Below are positions 26,417-35,278 of a stretch of 64,000 nucleotides of DNA, piece after piece. The notes below the pieces were generated by a model. That model saw only the letters and a list, made by a program, of their open reading frames with translations. It was not told the DNA's origin and did no database searches. The stretch is from CAVVAL01 sp963742725 (GTDB lineage: Bacteria > Actinomycetota > Actinomycetes > Mycobacteriales > Cryptosporangiaceae). Where the stretch lies: contig CAVUMX010000003.1 in assembly GCA_963742725.1 (NCBI GenBank), forward strand, positions 2,480,001 through 2,544,000. The letters are read 5' to 3'. The position numbers and the translations under genes were made by a program. The stretch's first letter is position 1. Each line of letters starts with the position of its first letter.

Positions 26417-27856
26417 ATGACCTCTACCGTCACCTCACTCCCAACACCCTCACCGCCCGTCGCCGAACCGCGCTGGGACGCCCGCGCATGGGGCGCGCTG
26501 ATCGTGCTCTGCGGTGCGCTGTTCCTCGACGGGCTCGACATCTCCATGGTGGGCGTCGCCCTGCCGTCGATCGGGGCAGAGCTGGGGCTGTCCACGTCGG
26601 CGCTGCAGTGGATCGTCAGCGGGTACGTCCTCGGCTACGGCGGCCTGCTGCTCCTCGGCGGACGGGCCGCCGACCTGCTCGGACGCCGTCGCGTCTTCCT
26701 CGCCGCGGTCGCCGTCTTCGCCGTGGCGTCGCTGCTCGGCGCACTGGTCGACGACGGCACACTGCTCGTCGCCACGCGGTTCATCAAGGGCGTCGCGGCC
26801 GCGTTCACAGCGCCCGCGGGCCTGTCGATCATCACGACGACGTTCCCCGAAGGTCCGGAGAGGAACCGGGCGCTCAGCATCTACACGGCGACCGGTGCCA
26901 GCGGGTTCTCGCTCGGCCTCATCCTCGGCGGCCTCATGACCGAGGTCGGATGGCGCTGGACGTTCCTGCTCCCCGTCCCCATCGCCGCCGCGCTGCTCAT
27001 CGCCGGCATCAAGCTCATCCCCGCCACCGGACGTCCGGAGCGCAGGCACGGCTACGACATCGCCGGCGCCGTGACCAGTACGGCAGCGCTCCTGCTGCTG
27101 GTCTACGCGATCACCGAGGCACCGAGCGCCGGCTGGACGTCCCCGCGCACGCTCCTCGCCTTCGCGGCCGTCATCGCCCTCACCGTGGCGTTCGTCGCGA
27201 TCGAGCGGCGCGTCGCGCATCCGTTGGTGCGCCTCGGGATCCTGCGCATCGGTTCGCTCGTCCGCGCCAACCTCGCCGCCATGGCGATGTTCGGCTCCTA
27301 CATCGGGTTCCAGTTCATCGGCGCCCTGTACATGCAGAACCTGCTCGGATGGTCGCCGATCCAGATGGCGCTCGCGTTCCTCCCCGCCGGCCTGATCGTG
27401 GCGTTCGGCGGACCGCACACCGGGGCGCTCGTCAACCGGTTCGGCGCGTCGCGAGTGATTCTGGTGGCCTTCGGCGCATTCGTGGTCGGCTACGCCCTGT
27501 TCCTGCGGATCGACGCGGCGCCGCAGTACGTCACCATGATCCTGCCGAGCATGTTGCTGCTGGGCATCGGGTTCGCGCTCGGGTTCCCGACGCTGAACAT
27601 CCAGGCCACAGCCGGTGTCGCGGACGACGAGCAGGGGCTGGCGTCCGGCCTTCTCCAGACGTCGTTCCAGGTCGGGGGCGCGGCGGCACTGGCCACCGTC
27701 ACGGCGGTCGTCACCGCGAACGGGGAAGCCGCTGGCCGTCCCATGCAAGAGGTTCTCGACACGTTCTACCCGGGGCTCGCACTCGTCGCCGGAATCGCGG
27801 TGTTGGGGCTGGTCGTGACGTTGTCCGGCGTGCTCGGACGCGGGGCCAAGGCGTAG
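26417..27856 (+). CDS. MFS transporter, EmrB/QacA (DHA2) type
   Basis: 479 residues with 14 predicted helices. LDGLDISMVGVALPSIGAEL in helix 1 (motif D1 type), GRAADLLGRRRVFLA (motif A) and GATGASGFSLGLILGG-like motif C region identify a DHA2 drug exporter. Start ATG 26417 gives the usual short Pro-rich tail before helix 1; ATG 26402 is possible. No clear ribosome site, so the message could be leaderless. Likely controlled by the divergent MarR protein. Confidence 0.9.
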   Translation: MTSTVTSLPTPSPPVAEPRWDARAWGALIVLCGALFLDGLDISMVGVALPSIGAELGLSTSALQWIVSGYVLGYGGLLLLGGRAADLLGRRRVFLAAVAVFAVASLLGALVDDGTLLVATRFIKGVAAAFTAPAGLSIITTTFPEGPERNRALSIYTATGASGFSLGLILGGLMTEVGWRWTFLLPVPIAAALLIAGIKLIPATGRPERRHGYDIAGAVTSTAALLLLVYAITEAPSAGWTSPRTLLAFAAVIALTVAFVAIERRVAHPLVRLGILRIGSLVRANLAAMAMFGSYIGFQFIGALYMQNLLGWSPIQMALAFLPAGLIVAFGGPHTGALVNRFGASRVILVAFGAFVVGYALFLRIDAAPQYVTMILPSMLLLGIGFALGFPTLNIQATAGVADDEQGLASGLLQTSFQVGGAAALATVTAVVTANGEAAGRPMQEVLDTFYPGLALVAGIAVLGLVVTLSGVLGRGAKA

Positions 27857-27947
27857 CTCTGGCCTCCACGGGGGAAGCCAGCGCCACCGCCGTTCCGCTA
27901 GGCTGCCGGATCGTCTCAATAATCACAAAAGTGACAGAAAGGGCACC

Positions 27948-28139
27948 ATGCGTACCAGCTTGAAACTGGCTGTGGTCGGCCTCGCCGCCACCGCCGGCCT
28001 GCTGCTCTTCGGGGCCGTTCCCGCCCAGGCCGCCGTTCCCGGCGCCAACAGCCTGAACGGCGTCCCGGTCGGAGCGCTCCCTCAGCTGCCGCTCGACAAG
28101 CTGCCCATCAACGGGAAGCTGCCGTTGCTCGGCGGTTGA
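27948..28139 (+). CDS. Small secreted Leu/Pro/Gly peptide
   Basis: 63 residues: a signal peptide (MRTSLKLAVVGLAATAG, cleavage after AQA at about residue 28) leaves a mature peptide of about 35 residues, AVPGANSLNGVPVGALPQLP and on to PLLGG. It is hydrophobic, has no Cys or charge clusters, and ends in GG. I recall similar short Leu-Pro-Gly secreted proteins in actinomycetes but no function. Good ribosome site (GAAAGGG) before ATG 27948; followed by a perfect terminator. Confidence 0.75.
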   Translation: MRTSLKLAVVGLAATAGLLLFGAVPAQAAVPGANSLNGVPVGALPQLPLDKLPINGKLPLLGG

Positions 28140-28147
28140 GATGTCGT

Positions 28148-28186
28148 GGAAGCCGCCCCGCCGCCCGAGAGGCAGGGGCGGCTTCC
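28148..28186. terminator. Strong bidirectional terminator
   Basis: A 12-bp perfect stem (28148-28159 with 28175-28186) with a 15-nt loop, placed exactly between the small secreted peptide gene and the end of the convergent propeller gene. Confidence 0.8.
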
Positions 28187-28188
28187 GC

Positions 28189-29256
28189 TTATCCGAGCGC
28201 GACTACGGCCGAGTCCGTGTTGACGTACAAGAGGCCGCCGGCGAGCGTGAACGGCGTCACCGGCTCGAAATACTCATCGGTCGGACGGTCGGCCCAGCCG
28301 GTCTGCGCATCGAGCGTCACCGTCCAGCGGGCGGACCCGGTGGCGGCGTCGAAGGCGTGCAGGGAACCGTCCTCGGTGGCGAGGTGGACCACTCCCCCGG
28401 CGACGATCGGCGCCCCGACCGGCTGCGATGCGATCGATGCGGTCCACCGCGCCGCCCCGGCGGCAACCAGCCGAGTCCCCGTCGGGACGTACAACGTCTC
28501 GCCGTCCGTGGCGACCGCGCCCATGACATACCCGTCCACAGGCAACGACGCCCGTTCAGCTCCGGACTCGGCGTCGAACCCGACCAGATCATGCGTGACG
28601 TGCGAATCGCTCGGATGGTCGCGCCTGCGGGTCGTCCAGACGGTGTCACCGGCGACGGCGACGTGGAACGGCGTGATGAAGAGAGCGTCCTCGTCGCAGT
28701 CCCTCTCGGGGTCGTCGCAGGTGACTCGCTGTTCGTCGACCTCCCAGACGGTGTAGCCGGTGTGGCGGGACAGGGCGCGGAGGCCGCCGTGCGTGTGGTG
28801 GGGCTCGAATCCGAGCGGGCAGATCATCAGGTCACCGGCGGCGACGGGATGGGTGTTCAGCAACCCGCGGAGGCTGGTGCGCCGCCACAGTGGCTCGAGC
28901 GTGGCGAGATCCCAGGCGTTCACCGCCTTCGAGCTGACCGCGACGAGCTTGCCGCCCGCGACCGTGGCGCCGATACCGGCGTCAATGATGGACCAGCGGA
29001 TCGCACCGGTGGCCCGGTCGTGCGCGAACATCCACTCGTCGACGTCGACCAGCAGGAGATCGCCGACGACGACCGGCGGGCCCAGGATCTCGTTGTACTT
29101 CGTTTCCTGGTGGTCGTAGCGCCACCGGACCTCGCCGGTGCGGGCGTCGAGTGCGTAGACGTGGCCGTCACGGTCGCCGAGGTACGCGACACCGTCGGCG
29201 ACCACGGGCGGCGCGACCATTTCCGCCTCGGAAGCGAACGTCCAGACCTGATTCAC
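28189..29256 (-). CDS. PQQ-like/BamB-type beta-propeller protein, cytosolic
   Basis: 355 residues with repeated propeller blades of the form VAYLGDRDGHVYALDARTGE and VVHLATEDGSLHAFDAATG, the PQQ-enzyme/quinoprotein repeat. No signal peptide, so it is either cytosolic or exported by another route. A Cys pair (CDDPERDC) lies near residue 185. No catalytic domain is attached; a scaffold or binding role is likely. Start ATG 29256. Confidence 0.85.
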   Translation of the reverse strand: MNQVWTFASEAEMVAPPVVADGVAYLGDRDGHVYALDARTGEVRWRYDHQETKYNEILGPPVVVGDLLLVDVDEWMFAHDRATGAIRWSIIDAGIGATVAGGKLVAVSSKAVNAWDLATLEPLWRRTSLRGLLNTHPVAAGDLMICPLGFEPHHTHGGLRALSRHTGYTVWEVDEQRVTCDDPERDCDEDALFITPFHVAVAGDTVWTTRRRDHPSDSHVTHDLVGFDAESGAERASLPVDGYVMGAVATDGETLYVPTGTRLVAAGAARWTASIASQPVGAPIVAGGVVHLATEDGSLHAFDAATGSARWTVTLDAQTGWADRPTDEYFEPVTPFTLAGGLLYVNTDSAVVALG

Positions 29257-29358
29257 CGCGGCAGCATAGGCCGCCCCCGCAACCGCCTCAGTTGTCCTGC
29301 GGCGAGACCCTGACCGTCCACATCAGAATACGCGGGGAAATCGGGGTCTTCTCGCGTC

Positions 29359-29916
29359 TCACGGGGTCCAGCCGGGCGGCGGATCCTCACCGACCAGACC
29401 GTCAACAGCCTCGCGCAGCAGGTCGGCGTGCCCGGTGTGCCGGCCGTACTCCTCGATCATGTCGCAGATCAGCCGGCGCAGGCTGGCGTGCACCTTGCCA
29501 TCGCCGACGTGCGCCTCATGATCGAGACCACCAGCGGCCAGCGCCTCGTCCACGCGTGCCCGTGAGCGTTCGACCGCACCACCCCAGAGGGCGTAGAGCT
29601 CCTCCGGTGTGTCGTCGGCGGCTGAGGTGAAGTCCCAGCGCGGGTTCCCGTCCCAGTCGACCGTCTGCCAGGGCTCACCCGGCGCCACGCCGGCCAGCTT
29701 GACGGCGAACGTCACGTCCTCCACGCAGGCCAGGTGCTTGAGCAGCCCGCCCAGCGTCAGGTCGGACGAGGGGATCCCGCTGTTCAGCCCTTCCGCGTCC
29801 AGACCGCCGGCCTTCCAGCGGAAGGTCGCGCGGAGCCGGTCGAGAGCGCCGAGCAGCTGCTCGACCTCCGTGCCAGCAAGCGGAGGTTCCCACGGTGTGG
29901 TGTTGTCGGTCGCCAT
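29359..29916 (-). CDS. DinB/DUF664 family protein
   Basis: 185 residues with the four-helix DinB bundle. The three metal-ligand histidines appear as LKHLACVED, and in the last helix RHTGHADLLREAVDG. Enzymes of this fold are thiol-dependent S-transferases or unknown. ATG 29916 is preferred over an upstream in-frame start because MATDNTTPWEPPLAGTE is the common opening. Divergent from the oxidoreductase at 29958 with 41 nt between. Confidence 0.87.
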   Translation of the reverse strand: MATDNTTPWEPPLAGTEVEQLLGALDRLRATFRWKAGGLDAEGLNSGIPSSDLTLGGLLKHLACVEDVTFAVKLAGVAPGEPWQTVDWDGNPRWDFTSAADDTPEELYALWGGAVERSRARVDEALAAGGLDHEAHVGDGKVHASLRRLICDMIEEYGRHTGHADLLREAVDGLVGEDPPPGWTP

Positions 29917-29957
29917 ATGCTCGACGCTAGCCGCCACCACTGACATGTGGGGAATCC

Positions 29958-30923
29958 ATGAAGGCCGTCGTCTACACGCGATACGGGCCGCCCGACGTGC
30001 TTCGGCTGACGGACGTGGAGACGCCCGAGCCCAAGGACGACGAAGTGTTGGTCAAGATGCGTGCGGTGTCGCTCAACGCCTCCGACTGGGAAGTCCTGCG
30101 GGGGAAGCCGCTGTACTCCCGCACTTCGGGCCCGTTCCGACCGCGACGCCGCACACTCGGGTCGGACATCGCCGGACAGGTCGTGTCGGCCGGTCGCAAT
30201 GCGACGCGCTTCCAACCGGGCGACGACGTGTTCGCGGACATCCTGAACCACATGGGCGGGTTCGCGGAGTACGCGTGCGTACCGGAGAGCGCGCTGGAGC
30301 CGATGCCGGCCGGGATGACCTACGAGGAAGCCGCGTCCCTCCCCCAGGCGGGGGCCATCGCGCTCCAGGGCATCCGGGACAAGGGTCACGTCCAGCGCGG
30401 GCAGAAGGTGCTGATCAACGGCGCCGGCGGCGGCTCGGGCATGTACGCCGTGCAGCTCGCCAAACTCGACGGCGCCGAGGTCACCGGCGTGGACAACACC
30501 GAGAAGCTGGAGTTCATGCGCTCGCTCGGCGCCGACCACGTCATCGACTACACCCGGGAAGACTTCACCAGGAACGGGCACACCTACGACCTGATCCTCG
30601 ACGTGGCCGCCTATCGTTCGGCGTTCGCCTACAGGCGCTCGCTGAAGCCCGGCGGACGCTATCTGTACGTGGGCGGATCGGTGGCGACGCTCCTGCAGCT
30701 CGTGACGATGGGACCGCTGATAGGACGATCCGCGGGCATGAAGGTACGGCTGCTCATCGTTCGCCTGGGCGCACAGCACCTGGCGCCGCTCGTCGAGCTG
30801 TGCCAGGCGGGCACGATCTCAACGGTGATCGACCGGCGGTTCCAGTTGAGTGACGTGCCCGAGGCGCTGCGGTACCTCGGCGAAGGGCACGCCAAGGGCA
30901 AGGTCGTCGTCATCGTCGAGTAG
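29958..30923 (+). CDS. Zinc-independent NAD(P)-dependent alcohol dehydrogenase/quinone oxidoreductase
   Basis: 321 residues of the medium-chain dehydrogenase/reductase superfamily. Opening MKAVVYTRYGPPDVLRLTDVE, the GroES-like half with GSDIAGQVVSAG, and the Rossmann motif INGAGGGSGMYAVQLAK. The structural and catalytic Zn cysteines are absent, so it is of the quinone oxidoreductase type. Substrate unknown. Probably starts a run of small plus-strand genes to 31998. Confidence 0.88.
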   Translation: MKAVVYTRYGPPDVLRLTDVETPEPKDDEVLVKMRAVSLNASDWEVLRGKPLYSRTSGPFRPRRRTLGSDIAGQVVSAGRNATRFQPGDDVFADILNHMGGFAEYACVPESALEPMPAGMTYEEAASLPQAGAIALQGIRDKGHVQRGQKVLINGAGGGSGMYAVQLAKLDGAEVTGVDNTEKLEFMRSLGADHVIDYTREDFTRNGHTYDLILDVAAYRSAFAYRRSLKPGGRYLYVGGSVATLLQLVTMGPLIGRSAGMKVRLLIVRLGAQHLAPLVELCQAGTISTVIDRRFQLSDVPEALRYLGEGHAKGKVVVIVE

Positions 30924-30943
30924 CGGGGTGACATGGTGGTGCG

Positions 30944-31285
30944 GTGCTGATCTACAAGATTCTGCTGCCCACCGAATGGGCCGAGTTCGAGGCCGCCGGC
31001 CGCTTCGACGGCTCGCCGTTCGACCACAGCTCTGGATTCATCCACTGCTCCTCGCGGGAGCAGATCGGGGATACGGCCCTGCGATTCTTCGGGGACGTGC
31101 CAGCGCTCGTCGTGCTGGCCGTCGACGCACAGGTGCTCGGCGAGGACGTGCGCTGGGAAGAGGCGCCCGACGGAGACCTGTTCCCGCATGTGTACGCGCC
31201 TGTGCCGCTCCGCGCCGTCGTGGCGGTACACCAGGTCGCCGGTGCCTCATCGGTGGACGACGTTCTGCTGGCGGACCCCTTGTAG
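30944..31285 (+). CDS. DUF952 family protein
   Basis: 113 residues, GTG start at 30944, 20 nt after the oxidoreductase. Family features: IYKILLPTEWAEFEAAG, the conserved DHSSGFIHCSSREQI and the late LFPHVYAPVPLRAVV. Function unknown; the fold resembles ADP-ribosyl-transfer-related DUF952 proteins, which is family knowledge, not proof. Confidence 0.85.
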   Translation: MLIYKILLPTEWAEFEAAGRFDGSPFDHSSGFIHCSSREQIGDTALRFFGDVPALVVLAVDAQVLGEDVRWEEAPDGDLFPHVYAPVPLRAVVAVHQVAGASSVDDVLLADPL

Positions 31286-31294
31286 CTTGTCCGC

Positions 31295-31708
31295 GTGAGT
31301 CCCTGCCTGCACCTGGCCGTGCTTGAGGCCTCATACGACAGTGACCTCGTCAACGAGGTCCGTGACCTGCCGAACGGCGAGCGTCAACTCCGATACGCCG
31401 AGCTGATCGCGGAGAAGATCCCGGCGGACGTCGACGAGGCGTCCTGGACGGACGAGGCCGACCTCCTCGAAGCGCTGCCCGACGATGCCGACGAGACGAT
31501 CCGTAGCCTGGCGGGCATCGAGGCCTACCCCAACCTGAAGTCCCTGTACCTCCGGGAGTCCGAGGTCGACGACCTGGGCCCGCTCGCCGCACTGCCCGAT
31601 CTGGAACTGCTGTGGCTGGGTGTCACATCGGGGGCGGACCTGACCCCGGTGCTGTCCTCAGAACCCGACAGCCCTCTGTGGGACCGAAGAGGCATCATAG
31701 GGACATGA
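31295..31708 (+). CDS. Short leucine-rich-repeat protein, possibly truncated
   Basis: 137 residues. The first 75 are acidic and helical; then two LRR-like units appear (LAGIEAYPNLKSLYLRESEV and LGPLAALPDLELLWLG). Proteins of this kind usually continue with more repeats; here the sequence ends after an unstructured tail, WDRRGIIGT, that overlaps the next gene, so a deletion is possible. GTG 31295 is 9 nt after the DUF952 stop; the stop overlaps the next ATG by 4 nt. Confidence 0.65.
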   Translation: MSPCLHLAVLEASYDSDLVNEVRDLPNGERQLRYAELIAEKIPADVDEASWTDEADLLEALPDDADETIRSLAGIEAYPNLKSLYLRESEVDDLGPLAALPDLELLWLGVTSGADLTPVLSSEPDSPLWDRRGIIGT

Positions 31709-31998
31709 CCGCCTATTGGATCAACACCTTCACCGCCATCCACGACGACGCCAGGCTTGCGCGCTACGTCGAGTTGGCCGGCCCGGCGATGCGGGCGGCC
31801 GGCGGGACGTTCCTCGCCCGCGGCAACCCCGTGCACGTGCTGGAGGGATCCTCGGCTCTGCGCACCACCGTCATCCGCTTCGAGAGCGCCGATGCCGCGG
31901 TCGCGGCCTACCGCAGCCGCGCATACCAGGAGGCGCTGGCGGAGCTGGGCGACGGCGCCGACCGCGACATCCGCATTCTGGACGCCGTGGAGTCCTGA
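31705..31998 (+). CDS. DUF1330 family protein
   Basis: 97 residues of ferredoxin-like fold: MTAYWINTFTAIHD, AAGGTFLARG and VIRFESADAAVAAYRSRAYQEAL are the DUF1330 pattern. Dimeric alpha-beta barrel proteins, function unknown. ATG 31705 overlaps the preceding stop (ATGA), so translation is coupled. Confidence 0.88.
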   Translation: MTAYWINTFTAIHDDARLARYVELAGPAMRAAGGTFLARGNPVHVLEGSSALRTTVIRFESADAAVAAYRSRAYQEALAELGDGADRDIRILDAVES

Positions 31999-32214
31999 CG
32001 CCCGCTTCATAGGCTCAACGCTTCACACCGCAGGGCCTCGTCAGCTTTGGTTCAGTCTTCCGCGCGCCGGCCCGCGGATTCTCTGCGCTTCACTTCGCCT
32101 GCTGGGAACCTCCGGCCGGCATCGGCCGGCCGCGCCACGAAGAGCCAGATCAAACGCTGCCACGGACGGCGCGTGCTGTAGGTGATTCGAGCTACTGCCT
32201 GCGACCATCCACGA

Positions 32215-32652
32215 ATGTTCAAACGCAAGAAGAAGACGCCGGTAGAGGCGGCCGGCGAGGAATGGCATGTCTACGCGGGCATGGACAAGGGCCGACCGCT
32301 GCTGGCCCGCTTCAATGCGGCCTACATGAACACCGACCGCTCCACACACCCGATCCAGATCGGCGTAGCGGTCCCGCTACGCGCACACCGCGAGGACGGG
32401 CTCCCCGATGATGCGGAGATCGAGCTGTTGGACGGCATCGAGAAGCATCTGGAGGAGCACACCGCCGGACGCGCAGCCCTCGTAGGCGTCATCACTGGCA
32501 ACGGTGTCCGGGAGTTCGTTCTTTACACCCGCACGGGGGAATGGATCGAAGGTTTCCATCGTGCACTGCAGGCGTCTGTACCGACGCACGAGATCCAAGT
32601 TATGGCGCAGACCGACCCCAAGTGGCGGGTTTACAGCACACTCGTGCAGTGA
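32215..32652 (+). CDS. DUF695-like protein
   Basis: 145 residues starting at ATG 32215 (MFKRKKKTPVEAAGEEW). The pattern of RPLLARFNAAYM, ELLDGIEKHLEEH, GNGVREFVLYTR and a final DPKWRVYSTL matches DUF695-type proteins, which often occur as single genes near toxin/immunity loci. Base composition is a little lower in G/C than its neighbours. Upstream 31999-32214 holds only a short G/C palindrome near 32112-32130 and nothing else I can name. Confidence 0.75.
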   Translation: MFKRKKKTPVEAAGEEWHVYAGMDKGRPLLARFNAAYMNTDRSTHPIQIGVAVPLRAHREDGLPDDAEIELLDGIEKHLEEHTAGRAALVGVITGNGVREFVLYTRTGEWIEGFHRALQASVPTHEIQVMAQTDPKWRVYSTLVQ

Positions 32653-32893
32653 CCGACTGCGCGCGTCTTGGAAGAACCGCGCGGGCCATCCACGGGCAAT
32701 CACTCAGGTCCACCGACGGGTCACTGTGCCAGGATGACGATCTTCCAAACTGGTCTGCTGAGCCGCCGTGCAGGCGTCCCCTCAGGGCGTCTCCAAGGCG
32801 TCAGATGCGGACCACCATTTGACCAATGTCGACCGTCATCGACGGCACATAACTGCTGGTCAGAAGGGCGCCGCACTGCCCGAGCTGCGAGAT

Positions 32894-33307
32894 GGCGGAC
32901 GAGTCGGCCTGTACGCCGGGTCCTGTGACCGGGGCGCCTTGCGGCACTGCCCCGGCCGGCGGCCATCCATCTCGGCCTGCCGTTGCCGACAGGCTCTAGC
33001 GGTCTACCCGCAGGCTCGGGCGGGCCGCCCTCGAACGCCTGCGCAGGGGCCCCGAAGGACCCCATCCTGACCTTGCTCCGGGTGGGGTTTACCTAGCCAC
33101 CCCGGTCGCCCGGGGTGCTGGTGGTCTCTTACACCACCGTTTCACCCTTACCCGGACGCCGAAGCGCCCGGGCGGTCTGTTCTCTGTGGCACTGTCCCGC
33201 GGGTCACCCCGGGTTGCCGTTAACAACCACCCTGCCCTGTGGAGCCCGGACGTTCCTCGGCAGCGCCCGAAGGCACTGACGCGACCGCCCGGCCGACTCG
33301 TCCGCCG
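32894..33307 (-). ncRNA. rnpB: RNase P RNA, actinobacterial type A
   Basis: On the minus strand the transcript contains the universal core GAGGAACGTCCGGGCTCC, then the cluster CAGGGTGGTTG with CGGCAACCCGGGGTGA, GACAGTGCCACAGAGAACAG, and GGTAAGGGTGAAACGGTGG, all hallmarks of actinobacterial rnpB. The ends pair: 33291-33307 forms helix P1 with 32894-32909. About 414 nt, the expected size. It is the catalytic subunit that matures tRNA 5' ends. The 240 nt downstream (32653-32893) hold no gene I can support. Confidence 0.93.
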
Positions 33308-33337
33308 TGCTTTCCATCCTACTAGGCTGTCCATCCC

Positions 33338-34099
33338 ATGCAGATCGGCGATGTAGGGCTCCTCGTCGGCGCCGGGCTGGTGGCCGGTGCCGTCAACGCC
33401 GTGGCCGGCGGCGGTTCCCTCATCACGTTCCCATCATTGCTGGCCACGGGGCTGCCGCCGGTCACCGCGAACGTCACGAACGCGGTCTCGGTCTGCCCCG
33501 GCTACCTGGCGAGCGTCGCCGGCAGCCGCGCCGATCTGACCGGGCAGCGGCCACGCGCGGTACGGCTCCTGCCGGCGGCGGTGATCGGCTCGGTCGCCGG
33601 GGCCGCGCTCCTGCTGGTCACGCCTGCCCGCGCGTTCGAACTCATCGTTCCCTTCCTGGTACTGGCCGCGGCCGCGATCCTGGCGTTCCAGTCCCGCATC
33701 CAGGCCCTGATCGGCCATCCGCGCCACCTCTCCCCCACCCGCCAGACGATCGTCCTCCAGACGCTCACCGGCCTCGGCGCCGTCTACGGCGGCTACTTCG
33801 GGGGCGCGCTGGGTGTCGTCCTGCTCGCCGTCCTGGCGCTCGTTCTGGACGAACGGCTCCAGCGCGTGTCCGCGTTGAAGAACGTCCTCTCGGCGACCGT
33901 CGGACTCGCCAACGTCGCCGTCTTCGTCCTCTTCGGGCCCGTCTCGTGGGTCGCCGTCGCGGCGCTTGCTCCGGCCACGATGGCCGGTGGCTACTTCGGC
34001 GCCCAACTGGCCCGGCGGCTGCCGACGGCCGTCCTGCGGTGGACCGTCGTCACGTTCGCGGTGGCCGTCGGCGTCGTCCTGCTGGTGCGGGCCGTCTAG
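33338..34099 (+). CDS. TSUP family permease (TauE/SafE, sulfite/anion exporter)
   Basis: 253 residues with eight hydrophobic segments. Both halves carry the family's repeated motif: GAVNAVAGGGSLITFPSLLA with TNAVSV early, and GAVYGGYFGGALGVVLLA with LKNVLSA later. Transports small anions or sulfur/carbon compounds across the cytoplasmic membrane; substrate unknown. Its stop overlaps the stop of the convergent RNase H gene by 4 nt. Confidence 0.9.
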   Translation: MQIGDVGLLVGAGLVAGAVNAVAGGGSLITFPSLLATGLPPVTANVTNAVSVCPGYLASVAGSRADLTGQRPRAVRLLPAAVIGSVAGAALLLVTPARAFELIVPFLVLAAAAILAFQSRIQALIGHPRHLSPTRQTIVLQTLTGLGAVYGGYFGGALGVVLLAVLALVLDERLQRVSALKNVLSATVGLANVAVFVLFGPVSWVAVAALAPATMAGGYFGAQLARRLPTAVLRWTVVTFAVAVGVVLLVRAV

Positions 34100-35226
34100 C
34101 CGTTCAGGAGGCGGACGGTCGCCGGGCCGTCCGGGTACCAGTCGACCTCGGACACGCTCGCGACGTCGAGATGCATCCGGAACATGCTCTGCGGCGGTGC
34201 GTCCAGTGCGGACCGCAACAACGTCTTCAGCGGACCGACGTGCGACACCACGATCAGCGTCGTCGCCGGGTACGCCGCCACCAGCCTGTCCCGCGCCCGC
34301 AGGACCCGCTCTGCCGTCGACGCGAAGCTCTCCCCGCCCGGCGGCGCCAACTCCGGATCGGCCAGCCACGCCGTCAGCACCTCGGGCCACCGCTCCTGCA
34401 CCTCGGCGAACGTGTGCCCCTCCCACTGGCCGAAGTCCGTTTCGACGAGGTCGTCCTCGACCATGACCTCGAGGTCCAGCGCGGCCGCGATGGCCTCCGC
34501 GGTGCTGCGCGCCCGCTGGAGCGGCGAGCTGATCACGGCCTTCACGCCGTCCCGTGTGGACAGCCGGGCGGCGACCCCGCGGGCCTGCTCGACACCGTCC
34601 GGGCTCAACGGCACATCGCCGCGCCCCGAGAACCGCCTCTCCGGCGACAACACCGACGCACCGTGCCGGACCAGCACCATCGTCGTCGGCGCCGCCGTCG
34701 CCGGCCCCCACGCCGGCCCCGCGGCACCGGACGCCACGGCGCCAGGCACCACGGCCGCCGGCGAGCGCGTCACGGCGGCGGACTCGGTCGGTGACGGGAC
34801 CAGGTCGCGGTTCACGGGCTTGCCGTCCATGGCCAGGTTCGCGAGCTTGTCCGCCGCCTTGTTCTGGCCGCGCGGAATCCACGTGAACCGGACCTCGTCC
34901 AGCTCCGCGACCAGCGCTGACGCCTCCGCCGCGAGCGGCTTCATCGCCGGGTGCTTGATCTGCCACCGGCCGCACATCTGCTCCACGACAAGCTTCGAAT
35001 CCATCCGGACGTCGAGCCGCCGCGCACCGAGATCGATCGCCGCCCGCAACCCGGCGATGAGCCCCGAATACTCCGCGACGTTGTTCGTGGCGATGCCGAG
35101 CGCACCCGACCGCTCGGCGAGCACCTCGCCAGTGGCCGCGTCCCGCACCACCGCGCCGTACCCGGCCGGACCAGGATTGCCGCGCGAACCACCATCCGCC
35201 TCGACAACGACGTCGGTCCAACTCAC
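34096..35226 (-). CDS. Bifunctional RNase H-like/histidine phosphatase protein
   Basis: 376 residues, the two-domain actinobacterial protein known from mycobacteria as Rv2228c. The N-terminal RNase HI domain has the catalytic acids in EADGGSRGNPGPAG, NNVAEYSGLIAGL, MDSKLVVEQM and NKAADKLANLAM. After a Pro/Ala linker (150-180) the histidine phosphatase starts with MVLVRHGASVLSPERRFSGR and ends with SHVGPLKTLL. It removes RNA from RNA-DNA hybrids and may dephosphorylate alpha-ribazole phosphate. First of a conserved minus-strand group with the next two genes upstream. Confidence 0.93.
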   Translation of the reverse strand: MSWTDVVVEADGGSRGNPGPAGYGAVVRDAATGEVLAERSGALGIATNNVAEYSGLIAGLRAAIDLGARRLDVRMDSKLVVEQMCGRWQIKHPAMKPLAAEASALVAELDEVRFTWIPRGQNKAADKLANLAMDGKPVNRDLVPSPTESAAVTRSPAAVVPGAVASGAAGPAWGPATAAPTTMVLVRHGASVLSPERRFSGRGDVPLSPDGVEQARGVAARLSTRDGVKAVISSPLQRARSTAEAIAAALDLEVMVEDDLVETDFGQWEGHTFAEVQERWPEVLTAWLADPELAPPGGESFASTAERVLRARDRLVAAYPATTLIVVSHVGPLKTLLRSALDAPPQSMFRMHLDVASVSEVDWYPDGPATVRLLNG

Positions 35227-35278
35227 AGCGTTTCCCGGTTCGCCGCGCGAGCGCGCCTCAGCAGTGCGCCCGCTTCAC

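Noticed and set aside
32653..33065. Short frames in both strands over the RNase P RNA region
   Set aside because: The region is rnpB; the frames have no coding character.
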